Positions 1 through 8,832 of a stretch of 64,000 bases of DNA are shown here, in pieces; positions within the stretch are counted from its first letter, which is position 1; every line of letters starts with the position of its first letter. Location: positions 62,001-126,000 of the forward strand of contig JAEYRD010000112.1 in NCBI GenBank assembly GCA_023435725.1, in the 5' to 3' direction. The notes under the pieces were generated by a model that saw nothing but the letters and a program-made list of their open reading frames with translations, made no database searches and was not told the origin of the DNA. This stretch comes from Pseudomonadota bacterium. Its GTDB lineage: Bacteria > Pseudomonadota > Alphaproteobacteria > Rhizobiales > Xanthobacteraceae. Position numbers and translations under genes: made by a program.

Positions 1-335
1 GGGAGGAGGACAGGCCAAGTCGGTCGGCAACGGCATGAGCTGTTCGTTCATGCGCAGCAGGTGCGCAGTGGCTTGCGTCAGCCTCGGTGGTCGACCCGAT
101 TGCGCCTCGACAGCCTGCGTGCGGATGGAAGCGGAATGCATGAGCAGCGGATGCTGGCGAGGGCGAGGATTCAACGGCTGCGGGCTCGCCAAACGGTAGG
201 CGCGAGCGTTCCGTCGCGGTCCGACCAGCGATCGTGTCCCTTTCTTTTTGACGGGCGCAACGAAGAAAAGGATTGCCATTCCAGGCGACCGGCGCAGAAA
301 TATCGACCACAACAAACAACAATCGGGAGGTCGTG
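1..335. other. window edge, no convincing gene
   Basis: No gene is recognised here. An Arg-rich plus frame is open from base 1 to 336 but resembles no family. A minus frame is open from about 141 (ATG) to the window edge and could be the beginning of a gene continuing to the left, but nothing in it is recognisable. The last few bases (about 325-331) form a good ribosome binding site for the following gene. Confidence 0.3.
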
Positions 336-740
336 ATGCGCTTGGAAGGCGGATGCTATTGCGGCGAAGTTCGCTACGTGGCCGAGGGCGATCCGATGAT
401 GCAGGCCCAGTGTCATTGCCGCGAGTGCCAGTACATCTCGGGCGGCGCGCCCAACACCTTCATCGCAATGCCGGCGGCCGGCTTCACCTACATCACGGGA
501 CAGCCCAAGCAGTTCACACGCAAGGACCTCGCGCGCGCGGTCACGCGCGAATTCTGCGCCGAATGCGGCACCCATCTGGTGACCAAGGTCCCGGGCCTCC
601 CCGCAACGATCCTGAAGGTCGGCACGCTGGATGATCCGTCGCAGTTCCATCCGCAAATGGCGATCTACACCTGCGACAAACAGGAATTCCACACCATCCC
701 CGCAGGCATGGCGACATTCGAGAAGCTGCCGGGCCGTTAA
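336..740 (+). CDS. GFA-family zinc protein (CENP-V/GFA domain)
   Basis: A 134-residue single-domain protein of the glutathione-dependent formaldehyde-activating enzyme (GFA/CENP-V) fold. The zinc-binding cysteines are visible: a GGCYCGEVRY motif near residues 5-14, CHCRECQ near 26-32, and CAECGTHL near 73-80. Length fits the family, which is usually 120-190 residues. The ATG at 336 is preceded by a GGGAGGT ribosome binding site; a longer in-frame start at 273 would add an AT-richer, unconserved-looking leader and is not preferred. Known members bind zinc and some act on S-hydroxymethylglutathione, but for most paralogues, including this one, the substrate is unknown. It stands alone, with no formaldehyde-oxidation genes nearby. 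Confidence 0.85.
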   Translation: MRLEGGCYCGEVRYVAEGDPMMQAQCHCRECQYISGGAPNTFIAMPAAGFTYITGQPKQFTRKDLARAVTREFCAECGTHLVTKVPGLPATILKVGTLDDPSQFHPQMAIYTCDKQEFHTIPAGMATFEKLPGR

Positions 741-1071
741 GGCACCAGCAACCGGCGGACGAACGATTTTGGCAGCGACGCGCTCGTCCGCCTCGACCAT
801 CAGATTGAGCCCGGTGACGGCGAGGCGCGCATGTCCTTCAGTCAGAAGGACGACGATGCGTCACGAAATGCCCCCCTGCAGCTCAGCTGGAACCGCGATG
901 CCGCATCGATATCGGCGCATCCCGTTGTTATCCGGCCTAATTATTCCGCTCTGGACGGACCCGCCGGCCGATGGTTAATCGCGTCTTAACCTCGCCCTAT
1001 CTATGGTGAACTGAACCGCTTCCCGCCGGCGCCTTCGTGCCGGCAGTTCCAAGAGTGCTGGCGCCCAACGA
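741..1071. other. intergenic region upstream of aminotransferase-ftsK
   Basis: The frame of the preceding GFA gene stays open for about 82 codons after its stop, up to the TAA at 987, but the encoded text resembles nothing, so I do not call a gene. The useful content is a CtrA-type box at 975-990 and a GC-rich hairpin around 1022-1043 (GCCGGC arms) just before the start at 1072. Confidence 0.4.
975..990 (+). promoter_or_regulatory. CtrA-type box TTAA-N7-TTAAC
   Basis: The sequence TTAATCGCGTCTTAAC matches the full alphaproteobacterial CtrA consensus TTAA-N7-TTAA with the favoured C after the second half-site. It lies about 82 bp before the start of the aminotransferase gene that precedes ftsK. 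CtrA is the cell-cycle master regulator in this class and controls division genes in several species. Binding here is inferred. Confidence 0.6.
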
Positions 1072-2286
1072 ATGGCTATGACCGCTTCATCCCTCGCGCC
1101 GCAGGGCGGTGGAAGCTCCGATAACGAACGCTCGCCCTTCGTCCGGCTGAACGAGCTGCTGGCACCCCATCAGCCCGGTAAGCCATTGATTTCGCTTGCA
1201 GTCGGAGAGCCTCAGCATCCCGTGCCTGACTTCGTCGGCCCCGTGCTGGCCAGGCACATCGCCGATTTCGGCCGCTACCCGGCGAACCAGGGCACCGAGC
1301 CGTTCCGCAAGGCCGTCAGCGCCTGGCTGTCATCGCGCTTCAAGCTGCCGCGGCCGCTCGACCCCCAGAACGAGATTCTGGTTCTCAACGGCAGTCGCGA
1401 GGGGCTCTTCTTCGCCGCGATCACCGCCGCACGCTATGTCGGCCCGCGCCCCGGCAAGCCCGCCATCCTGATGCCGAACCCGTTCTATCCGGTCTATGGC
1501 GCTGGCGCCCGCGCGGCGGCTTGCGAGCCGGTCTATCTGCCGACCACGGTCGAAAACGGCTTCCTGCCCGATCTCGACGCCATCGACGAGTCGACGCTGG
1601 CGCGCACGGTGGCGTTCTATCTGGCCTCGCCCGCCAATCCGCAGGGCTCAGTCGCCTCGCCCGACTATTTCAAGCGATTGAAGCAGCTCGCCGATCGCCA
1701 TGGCTTCGTGATCCTCAGCGACGAGTGCTATTCGGAGATCTACACCCGCGAGGCGCCGGGCAGCGCGCTGGAATGCGCCGGCCCCGACTTCACCCGCGTG
1801 GTTGCGTTCCAGTCGCTGTCGAAGCGCTCCAACCTTCCGGGCATGCGCGTCGGCTTCGCCACCGGCGACAGGAAGTTCATCAGCATGTTCCTCGAGCTGC
1901 GCAACGTCGCGGCTCCCCAGGTGCCGGTGGCGCTCCAGCATGTCGCGACCGTTGCTTATAGCGACGAGGCGCATGTCGAGGAGAACCGTAGGCTCTACCG
2001 CATCAAATTCGATCTCGCCGACCAGATCATCGGCAACCGTTACGGCTATCGCCGGCCCGACGCCGGCTTCTGTGTCTGGCTCAATACGTCCGAGATCGGC
2101 GACGACGTGTCCGTGACCCTGAGACTCTTCAAGGAAGCAGGCGTGCGCGTGGTGCCCGGCAGCTATCTGGCGCGGCTCCAGCCCGACGGCTTCAATCCCG
2201 GCGCAGGCTACATCCGCCTTGCGCTGGTGCAGGACGGTGAGACCACGGCGCAAGCGCTGCACCGGCTGGTCGAAACTCTGGGTTAG
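1072..2286 (+). CDS. dapC: class I/II PLP-dependent aminotransferase, DapC-like
   Basis: A 404-residue fold-type I aminotransferase. The PLP-lysine motif SLSKRSNLPGMRVGF (about residues 249-263) and the cofactor region SDECYSEIY are clear, as is the N-terminal SLAVGEPQHPVPDF substrate-loop motif. The overall sequence resembles N-succinyldiaminopimelate aminotransferase (DapC), which makes N-succinyl-diaminopimelate for lysine and peptidoglycan synthesis. That fits its place 9 bp upstream of ftsK, probably in one transcript behind the CtrA-type box. Related class I aminotransferases cannot be excluded from sequence alone, so the substrate is inferred. Confidence 0.85.
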   Translation: MAMTASSLAPQGGGSSDNERSPFVRLNELLAPHQPGKPLISLAVGEPQHPVPDFVGPVLARHIADFGRYPANQGTEPFRKAVSAWLSSRFKLPRPLDPQNEILVLNGSREGLFFAAITAARYVGPRPGKPAILMPNPFYPVYGAGARAAACEPVYLPTTVENGFLPDLDAIDESTLARTVAFYLASPANPQGSVASPDYFKRLKQLADRHGFVILSDECYSEIYTREAPGSALECAGPDFTRVVAFQSLSKRSNLPGMRVGFATGDRKFISMFLELRNVAAPQVPVALQHVATVAYSDEAHVEENRRLYRIKFDLADQIIGNRYGYRRPDAGFCVWLNTSEIGDDVSVTLRLFKEAGVRVVPGSYLARLQPDGFNPGAGYIRLALVQDGETTAQALHRLVETLG

Positions 2287-2295
2287 GCGGAGCCC

Positions 2296-4782
2296 ATGAG
2301 CATGTCGGCAATCGAACGTGTCATTCCCCTGGTCGGCCATCTGCCGCCCTCGATCCGCGAGGGGCTGGCACGGCGTATGCGCGAGCTCACTGGTCTCGGC
2401 CTGATCACGCTGTCGGGCGTCGCCTCGGCGGCGCTGATGACCTGGTCGGTGCAGGATCCCAGCCTCAGCCACGCGACCTCGCGGCCGATCCGCAACATTC
2501 TCGGTTATGCCGGCGCAATCGGCGCCGACCTTGCGATGCAGATCCTCGGGCTCGGCGCGATCATGCTGGTCCTGACGGTCGCGGTCTGGGGCTGGCGCAT
2601 GATGACCCACCGGCCGTTCGACCGCGAAGCGCTGCGGCTCGGCTCCTGGATTCTCTGCACGGTGATCGCGGCAGGCTTTGCGAGCTGCTGGCCGCATGGC
2701 GGCGCCTGGCCGCTGCCGACCGGCCTCGGCGGCGTGGTCGGCGATGCCCTGGTGCGTGCGCCTGCGGTCGTGTTCGGCCCGCCTGGCGCGATCTATCGCA
2801 TGGTGCTCGGTGTCATCCTGTTCGTTGCGATGGCCGTGACCTTCCTGATCGCCTGCGGTCTCGGCGCACGCGAGCACGACGAAGAGCTCGCTGAGATCGA
2901 GGACGACGACAAGCCGCTCGATGAAGACGAGGAGAGCGATCGCGGCTCGGTGTCGCTGGGCTGGCTGTTCCACGCCTTGATGAGCACGAAGGCACGGCTG
3001 ATCTGGCTGCTCGGCACTGCTTATCGCGCGCTGGTCTCGAGCGGACCGAAGACCAAGGCCGCCGCGTTCAGCCGCCAGGAGCCGAATCTCGGCGGCGGCC
3101 GCGCTGCGCCCTCGATCTCGCCGCAGTCCGAAGACGAAGACTACGAGGACGAGCACGAGGAAGAGGAAGGCGAGGAGGAGGAGGAGGAAGAGGAGGAGGA
3201 GCCGGCCGCGCGCGCCCCGCGCAAGAAAGCTGCACCGAAAGCCGCTTCGAAGAAATCCTCCGACAAGTTCGACCTTCCCTCCGTCTCCATGCTGGCGGCG
3301 CCCAAGGCCGGCGATCGCCAGCCGCTCAGCAAGGCCGAGCTGGAAACCAATTCGCGCTCGCTCGAGGGCGTGCTGCAGGATTTCGGCGTGCGCGGCGAGA
3401 TCGTGAAGGCCAATCCGGGCCCCGTGGTTACGCTGTACGAACTGGAGCCGGCGCCCGGCATCAAGTCCTCGCGCGTGATTGGCCTCGCCGACGACATCGC
3501 CCGCTCGATGAGCGCGCTATCGGCGCGCGTCGCGGTCGTTCCCGGCCGCAACGCGATCGGTATCGAGCTGCCCAACGCACATCGCGAAAAGGTTTACCTG
3601 CGCGAATTGCTAGTCGCAAAGGAAGCAACCGAGTCGGTCGCAAAACTGCCGCTCTGCCTCGGCAAGACCATCGGCGGCGACCCCGTCATCATCGATCTCG
3701 CCCGTACACCGCACATGCTGATCGCGGGTACCACCGGCTCGGGCAAGTCGGTCGCCATCAACACCATGATCCTCAGCCTGGTCTACAGGCTGCGCCCCGA
3801 TCAGTGCCGGCTGATCATGGTCGATCCGAAGATGCTCGAACTCTCCGTCTATGACGGCATTCCCCATCTACTCACGCCTGTCGTGACCGACCCGAAGAAG
3901 GCGGTGGTCGCGCTGAAATGGGCCGTGCGCGAGATGGAAGAGCGCTACAAGAACATGGCCAAGCTCGGTGTGCGCAACATCGACGGCTACAATGCGCGCC
4001 TGCTCGAAGTGAAAGCCAAGGGCGAAGAGCCGACGCGCACGGTGCACACCGGCTTCGACAAGGAGACCGGCAAGGCGATCTACGAGGAAGAGAAGCTCTC
4101 GCTGGAGCCGCTGCCCTACATCGTCATCATCGTCGACGAAATGGCCGACCTGATGATGGTCGCCGGCAAGGACATCGAAGGCGCGGTGCAGCGCCTCGCG
4201 CAGATGGCGCGCGCAGCGGGCCTGCACGTGATCCTCGCGACGCAGCGTCCGTCGGTCGACGTCATCACCGGCACCATCAAGGCCAACTTCCCGACCCGTA
4301 TCGCCTTCCAGGTCACCTCGAAGATCGACAGCCGCACGATCCTCGGCGAGATGGGCGCCGAGCAGCTGCTCGGCCAGGGCGACATGCTCTACATGGCCGG
4401 TGGCGGCCGCATCAGTCGCGTGCACGGACCGTTTGCGTCGGACGAGGAAGTCGAGAAGGTGGTGCGCCACCTCAAGACGCAGGGACAGCCGGAGTATCTC
4501 GAAGCGGTCACGGCCGAAGAGCCCACCGAGGACGAGGACGGCGCGGTGTTCGATGCCACCGGCATGGGTGCGGATGGCGGCGGCGACCTGTTCTCGCAGG
4601 CGGTCGCCATCGTCAAACGCGACCGCAAGGCTTCGACCAGCTACATCCAGCGCCGCCTGCAAATCGGCTATAACCGCGCGGCATCGCTGATGGAGCGCAT
4701 GGAACTGGAGGGCATCGTCGGACCCGCCAACCACGCCGGAAAGCGCGAAATTCTGGTCGAAGAAGAAGACAGCCATATGTGA
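2296..4782 (+). CDS. ftsK: DNA translocase FtsK
   Basis: An 828-residue septal DNA pump. The first 195 residues hold about four membrane helices. An acidic, low-complexity linker follows, including ten consecutive Glu near residue 300. The motor has Walker A GTTGSGKS (about 478-485), a VIIVDEMADLMMV Walker B region and ATQRPSVDVITG. The C-terminal gamma winged helix (DLFSQAVAIVKRDRKAS onward) reads KOPS polarity and contacts XerD in characterised relatives. Length is normal for alphaproteobacterial FtsK. It acts at the division septum to clear chromosome ends and activate dimer resolution. It follows the aminotransferase by 9 bp and probably shares its promoter. Confidence 0.97.
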   Translation: MSMSAIERVIPLVGHLPPSIREGLARRMRELTGLGLITLSGVASAALMTWSVQDPSLSHATSRPIRNILGYAGAIGADLAMQILGLGAIMLVLTVAVWGWRMMTHRPFDREALRLGSWILCTVIAAGFASCWPHGGAWPLPTGLGGVVGDALVRAPAVVFGPPGAIYRMVLGVILFVAMAVTFLIACGLGAREHDEELAEIEDDDKPLDEDEESDRGSVSLGWLFHALMSTKARLIWLLGTAYRALVSSGPKTKAAAFSRQEPNLGGGRAAPSISPQSEDEDYEDEHEEEEGEEEEEEEEEEPAARAPRKKAAPKAASKKSSDKFDLPSVSMLAAPKAGDRQPLSKAELETNSRSLEGVLQDFGVRGEIVKANPGPVVTLYELEPAPGIKSSRVIGLADDIARSMSALSARVAVVPGRNAIGIELPNAHREKVYLRELLVAKEATESVAKLPLCLGKTIGGDPVIIDLARTPHMLIAGTTGSGKSVAINTMILSLVYRLRPDQCRLIMVDPKMLELSVYDGIPHLLTPVVTDPKKAVVALKWAVREMEERYKNMAKLGVRNIDGYNARLLEVKAKGEEPTRTVHTGFDKETGKAIYEEEKLSLEPLPYIVIIVDEMADLMMVAGKDIEGAVQRLAQMARAAGLHVILATQRPSVDVITGTIKANFPTRIAFQVTSKIDSRTILGEMGAEQLLGQGDMLYMAGGGRISRVHGPFASDEEVEKVVRHLKTQGQPEYLEAVTAEEPTEDEDGAVFDATGMGADGGGDLFSQAVAIVKRDRKASTSYIQRRLQIGYNRAASLMERMELEGIVGPANHAGKREILVEEEDSHM

Positions 4783-4877
4783 GGCGAGCCGCCTCTAAAC
4801 ATAATTTCACGCAGAATCGATCTCTGCTTTTGCCCGAAATCACGGTAAAAGGGCGCCTAGCCACACAGGACGACGCG

Positions 4878-5690
4878 TTGATCAGACATCCGGACATTCG
4901 ATTCGCTGCCACCATCGCTGCGCGAAGCGCGCGCGTGGCCGGCGTGCTTCTCGTCACCGCCGCGATGGTGACCGCCGCGGCGGTCGCGCAGACCGTGCCG
5001 GTGCCGAAGCCCGCGCCGAAGGGCCGCGACGGGGGGGCGTCCGCCGGGGGGCCCGCTGTCACCGGCGCAACGCAGACACCGCCGAATCCGATCATCCCGG
5101 ATCCGCGCCGCAACGTGCCGAGCAGCATCTTCCAGACCTTCGATGCCAACCAGAAGGCGCAGGCGGCTAAGGTCAGCGCCTATCTCTCTTCCCTTCAGAC
5201 GCTGGTCGGGAATTTCGTGCAGGTCGGCCCCGACGGCAGCAAGACGCAGGGCGATTTCTACATCCAGAAGCCAGGCAAGGTGCGCTTCGAATATGACGCG
5301 CCGAGCCCGATCGACATCGTCGCCGACGGATCGTCGCTGGTCGTGCGCGACCGCAAGCTCGCGACGCAGGATGTCTATCCGCTGTCGCAGACGCCGCTCC
5401 GCTTCCTGCTGTCCGACCGTATCGACCTGATGAAGGACACCAACGTCGTCAACGTCTCGGCCGACGAGGTCTTCGTCAGCGTCACCATCGAGGAGAAGCA
5501 GGCACTGGTCGGCACCAGCCGGCTCATGCTGATGTTCGGCGCCAAGGACGGTCAATTGAAACAGTGGACCGTCACCGACCCGCAGGGCTACGACACCACG
5601 ATCGCGGTCTACAATCTGGACTCGAGCAAGAAGCTCGATCCCAGCATGTTCAAGATCGACTTCACCAACTACGGCCCGTCGCCGGGATAG
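4878..5690 (+). CDS. lolA: LolA-like outer-membrane lipoprotein carrier protein
   Basis: A secreted protein of the LolA/LolB-like fold that carries lipoproteins across the periplasm. I prefer the TTG start at 4878, with an AGGA motif about eight bases upstream; the frame extends back to a GTG at 4779 overlapping the ftsK stop. From TTG the product is 270 residues. It has an N-terminal hydrophobic signal (about residues 18-37, ending AAAVAQ), a Pro/Gly-rich linker, then the LolA core with GDFYIQKPGKVRFEY and the C-terminal PSMFKIDF motif. The ftsK-lolA order is widespread in Proteobacteria. The long Pro/Gly linker after the signal is typical of rhizobial versions. Confidence 0.85.
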   Translation: MIRHPDIRFAATIAARSARVAGVLLVTAAMVTAAAVAQTVPVPKPAPKGRDGGASAGGPAVTGATQTPPNPIIPDPRRNVPSSIFQTFDANQKAQAAKVSAYLSSLQTLVGNFVQVGPDGSKTQGDFYIQKPGKVRFEYDAPSPIDIVADGSSLVVRDRKLATQDVYPLSQTPLRFLLSDRIDLMKDTNVVNVSADEVFVSVTIEEKQALVGTSRLMLMFGAKDGQLKQWTVTDPQGYDTTIAVYNLDSSKKLDPSMFKIDFTNYGPSPG

Positions 5691-5696
5691 GTGCGA

Positions 5697-5788
5697 TCTC
5701 GTGTCCCGGATGCGACGCAGCGCCTGAAGCGCGTTCACGCGCGTCTGCGACGTGCTATGGCGATGCGGCGCAGAGCCGGGGCACGAGA
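5697..5788. repeat. palindromic interspersed repeat (family E)
   Basis: The arms TCTCGTGTCCCGG (5697-5709) and CCGGGGCACGAGA (5776-5788) pair around a GC-rich middle that itself contains GCGC-rich stems. It fills the gap between the lolA-like gene and exonuclease III. It looks like a small non-coding palindromic repeat rather than a terminator, since no T-run follows. Confidence 0.55.
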
Positions 5789-5866
5789 GATTGTCGTGGA
5801 TGGCCTGAGTCGGCCTATAGCGCACGGTGCTTTCTCCGCGCCAATCCATGCTAAGACGCAACCCTC

Positions 5867-6682
5867 ATGCGTCTTTCCCTGACAACCTGGAACATCAATT
5901 CGGTGCGGCTGCGCATCGACCTTGTCGCGAAGTTTCTCAAGAGCGCGCGGCCGGACGTGCTGTGCCTCCAGGAGACCAAATGCATCGACGACGCTTTTCC
6001 GCTGAAGCGGTTCAAGCGGCTCGGCTACGAGCACATCGCGCTGAACGGGCAGAAGGGCTATCACGGCGTCGCCATCGTCTCGAAGATTCCGTTCGAGTCA
6101 AAGGACATCCGCACCTTCTGCGACAAGATCGACTCGCGCCACATCTCAGTGTCGTTCGGCGAAAAGGCCAATATCGCAAAGCCGCTGGTGCTGCATAATT
6201 TCTACGTTCCCGCCGGCGGCGACATTCCCGACCCGGCGCTGAACGAAAAATTCGATCACAAGCTTCGCTTCCTCGACGAAATGAAAGCCTGCGAGCCGTT
6301 GCATCCGCGCGGCGAGGATCGCCACATCCTGGTCGGTGATCTCAACGTCGCCCCGCACGAGAACGACGTATGGTCGCACAAGCAGCTCCTGAAGGTGGTC
6401 TCGCACACGCCGATCGAAACCGAAAAGCTCAAGGCGGCGCTCGAAGCCGGCGAGTGGGTCGACGTTGCGCGCGAGCGCATTCCGATGTCGGAGAAGGTCT
6501 ACACGTGGTGGAGCTACCGCTCCGCCGACTGGACCGTCGGCGACCGCGGCCGCAGGCTCGATCACATCTGGGTCTCGCGCGCGCTGAAGGATGCGGTCAG
6601 TGATTTCAAGATCCTGCGCGACGCGCGGAGCTGGGAGCGACCCTCGGACCACGTACCGGTGACGGTGACGCTGGAGATCTAG
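5867..6682 (+). CDS. xthA: exodeoxyribonuclease III (AP endonuclease)
   Basis: A 271-residue protein of the exonuclease III/EEP family, involved in base-excision repair by cutting at abasic sites and trimming 3' ends. The family motifs are all visible: LTTWNINSVR at the N-terminus, LCLQETK (catalytic Glu), GDLNVAPHENDVW, the RLDHIWVS region and the C-terminal SDHVPV with the catalytic Asp-His. Length matches bacterial ExoIII. It stands after a palindromic repeat, so it probably has its own promoter. Confidence 0.95.
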   Translation: MRLSLTTWNINSVRLRIDLVAKFLKSARPDVLCLQETKCIDDAFPLKRFKRLGYEHIALNGQKGYHGVAIVSKIPFESKDIRTFCDKIDSRHISVSFGEKANIAKPLVLHNFYVPAGGDIPDPALNEKFDHKLRFLDEMKACEPLHPRGEDRHILVGDLNVAPHENDVWSHKQLLKVVSHTPIETEKLKAALEAGEWVDVARERIPMSEKVYTWWSYRSADWTVGDRGRRLDHIWVSRALKDAVSDFKILRDARSWERPSDHVPVTVTLEI

Positions 6683-6695
6683 TCTTTCGGAGAGG

Positions 6696-8258
6696 ATGAT
6701 GCGTACAGCCACGCCGTCAGACCCCGCCGATCCGCCAGTTCGTGCTTGGTGGAATTCCCGTTTCGTCGTGCCGGGATTGATGTTGCTCGGCACGATACCT
6801 TTCTGGTTCGTGCGCACGCCGCCCCTGATCGACCTCCTGGCCCATATCGGCCGCTACCACGTGCAGCTGCATCTGGCGGACTCGCGGGCGCTTCAGCATA
6901 ACTGGGATTTTCACTGGCAGTTGGTCGGCAATCTCGGTGTTGAGCTGCTCATCGCTCCGCTGGCGCGCATGTTCGGTCTCGAACGCGCCGTCTGGCTGAT
7001 TGCGCTGGCGCTGCCTCTCGTCATGATATGGGCAATCGCGCGGATCAGCCGAGCGCTGCATGGGGAGCTTACGCCTTTCGCCATCGCGGCCATCTGGTTC
7101 GCGATGTCTTATCCGTTCCAGCTTGGTTTCGTGAATTATTGGCTTGGCTGTGCCCTGGCATTTCACGTTTTCGCGTCCTGGGTCGAGGCGGCGCAGAAGA
7201 AGGGTACGATCCGCCCCGCGCTGTTCGCCGCGGCCTCCTGCCTGGTCTGGCTCGCTCATGCCTATGGCTGGGTCGTCCTGGTCGTGCTGGTCGGCGCCTT
7301 CGAACTCTGTCGCAGCTGGAATCGCGAGCCAAGAGCGTGGCCCTCCATGGCGCTCGTCATTCTACGGCGCACTTTACCCGTCATGATTCCGGCAGTGCTC
7401 ATGATTGTCTGGCGGCAAGGCACTGGCGCCGCTTCGACAGGTCATTTCTTCGACATGGGCACAAAGGCCCTTGGATTGGTATGGATACTGCGTGACCAGA
7501 ATATCTGGCTGGACACGCTGACCCTGCTGCTGGCTATCGGCCTGCTGTATTTTGGGCTCCGCAGCCGTGACGTCAGACTGAGTCCACCACTGCTGGTCGG
7601 AGCAGCGATCTTCCTCATTCTGATCCTGTTGATGCCAGGCCAGATGTTCGGCGCGGTGTATGCCGATGTCCGACTATGGCCCGTCTTCTTCATCGCCGGC
7701 CTCACCGCCATCACGCCCGCCGACAGCATGCAGCGCGGCTCCGCCGTCGTTGCGGCCATGGCGCTGGCCGTTTTTGGGATTCGGATCATCGCCATGGCTG
7801 TGGGGTTTGCGGCCTATGACGCCAGTTTCGCGCAACATTTGCAGGCCCTGAATCACGTCCCGCGCGGCGCAAGCATCGCCGTCCTGACGCGACCGCCCAC
7901 GTGCGAGCAATGGCGCGCACCGCGTGTGGCGCACCTTGGATCGCTTGCCATGGTCCGACGGGACGCCTTCGTCAACTCGCAATGGGATGCATCGGGTGGG
8001 CAGCAGCTCCTGACACCACTTCGTGCGCGCGGCACCGCGTTCAGCGCAGATCCATCTCAATACATCCAGGTCCCTCCGGGCGGCTGCGATGGCGACTTGA
8101 GTGCCACGCTCGCGCAGAGGATCGCGCAAATTCCTCGTGATCGCTTCGAATATGTCTGGTTGCTCGACGTCGATGCATCGCACTTGGCGGCTCTGCCGGG
8201 ATTGCGGCGCCTTTATCAGGACGAGCGCAGCGCGCTTTATGAATTCAACGGAGGATGA
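6696..8258 (+). CDS. multi-pass membrane protein of unknown function
   Basis: A 520-residue protein with about ten to twelve hydrophobic segments over the first 400 residues and a C-terminal soluble part of about 120 residues with two Cys (PPTCEQW and PGGCDGD). The architecture, many helices then a short extracytoplasmic tail, recalls GT-C-type glycosyltransferases or polysaccharide-assembly proteins, but I see no diagnostic catalytic motif and do not assign a function. The start at 6696 has a GGAGAGG ribosome binding site. It follows xthA by 13 bp. Confidence 0.75.
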   Translation: MMRTATPSDPADPPVRAWWNSRFVVPGLMLLGTIPFWFVRTPPLIDLLAHIGRYHVQLHLADSRALQHNWDFHWQLVGNLGVELLIAPLARMFGLERAVWLIALALPLVMIWAIARISRALHGELTPFAIAAIWFAMSYPFQLGFVNYWLGCALAFHVFASWVEAAQKKGTIRPALFAAASCLVWLAHAYGWVVLVVLVGAFELCRSWNREPRAWPSMALVILRRTLPVMIPAVLMIVWRQGTGAASTGHFFDMGTKALGLVWILRDQNIWLDTLTLLLAIGLLYFGLRSRDVRLSPPLLVGAAIFLILILLMPGQMFGAVYADVRLWPVFFIAGLTAITPADSMQRGSAVVAAMALAVFGIRIIAMAVGFAAYDASFAQHLQALNHVPRGASIAVLTRPPTCEQWRAPRVAHLGSLAMVRRDAFVNSQWDASGGQQLLTPLRARGTAFSADPSQYIQVPPGGCDGDLSATLAQRIAQIPRDRFEYVWLLDVDASHLAALPGLRRLYQDERSALYEFNGG

Positions 8259-8328
8259 AATTCTGCGGAGAGGGGGCTCGGCTAAATCCGCCGGGCTACG
8301 CGACGGCGAACGCCGGGACGACGATCTT

Positions 8329-8772
8329 TCATGGGTTGAGCTTCGCGCCAGCCATCAGGATATCGCTGGCGATCTGGCTTGAGCGAACCGCGAATTCATC
8401 GCGGAGCCGAACGGCGGCGGCGGGATCGCTTTCGAGCACGCGCTGGAACAGGCTGCGCGCGACGCGAATGACGGTGGAGTGCTCCAGCGCGATCGCGCTC
8501 GACGGCCGCTTCATGGGCACGACCAGCGCGAGCTCGCCGATCAGTGCGCCGGGACCAGCGATCATTTCGGCGCCGGCGCCGTCTTCGACCCGGAAGGCGC
8601 CGCGCTGGACCACGAAGCCGGCATCGGCAATATCGCCGAGATTGAACAGGACGTCGCCGCGAACAAAGTCACGTTGCTCGGAACCGATCGCCAGCATGCG
8701 CAACGAGGCGTCTCCCAACAGGCGCAGTGTCGGGACACGCTCGAGAATCGCTACGTCGTCGTCGATTGACAT
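8329..8772 (-). CDS. cyclic-nucleotide-binding domain protein without HTH
   Basis: A 147-residue protein that is essentially one Crp-type cyclic-nucleotide-binding barrel. The phosphate-binding-cassette-like segment GPGALIGELALVVPMKRPSSAIA (residues about 73-95) includes the GE pair, though the Arg that contacts the cyclic phosphate appears to be replaced by a Pro-Ser-Ser segment. No C-terminal helix-turn-helix is present, so it is not a DNA-binding Crp/Fnr regulator. It may sense a nucleotide and act by protein contact. It lies 60 bp downstream of the OmpR-type regulator on the same strand. Confidence 0.8.
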   Translation of the reverse strand: MSIDDDVAILERVPTLRLLGDASLRMLAIGSEQRDFVRGDVLFNLGDIADAGFVVQRGAFRVEDGAGAEMIAGPGALIGELALVVPMKRPSSAIALEHSTVIRVARSLFQRVLESDPAAAVRLRDEFAVRSSQIASDILMAGAKLNP

Positions 8773-8792
8773 TCCGGTCCGAGGCTCAAGGA

Positions 8793-8820
8793 ACGCGCGA
8801 ATTTACGACGAATCGCGCGT
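8793..8820 (-). terminator. possible hairpin after the response regulator
   Basis: An 8-bp perfect stem (ACGCGCGA at 8793-8800 with TCGCGCGT at 8813-8820) around a 12-nt loop lies just after the stop of the minus-strand response regulator. There is no clear T-run, so it may only stabilise the 3' end. Confidence 0.3.
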
Positions 8821-8832
8821 TTCCGGAACGTA

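Noticed and set aside
1..141. Possible gene start on the minus strand running off the left edge
   Set aside because: An ATG at 141 opens a frame to the edge but there is too little sequence and no recognisable motif.
741..989. In-frame read-through extension of the GFA protein
   Set aside because: The 82 extra codons show no family similarity; an open frame of this length is not rare at this GC content.
1648..3156. Open frame of 502 codons on the minus strand opposite the aminotransferase and ftsK
   Set aside because: It runs across two well-supported plus-strand genes, with shadow-like composition rich in His, Asp and Arg.
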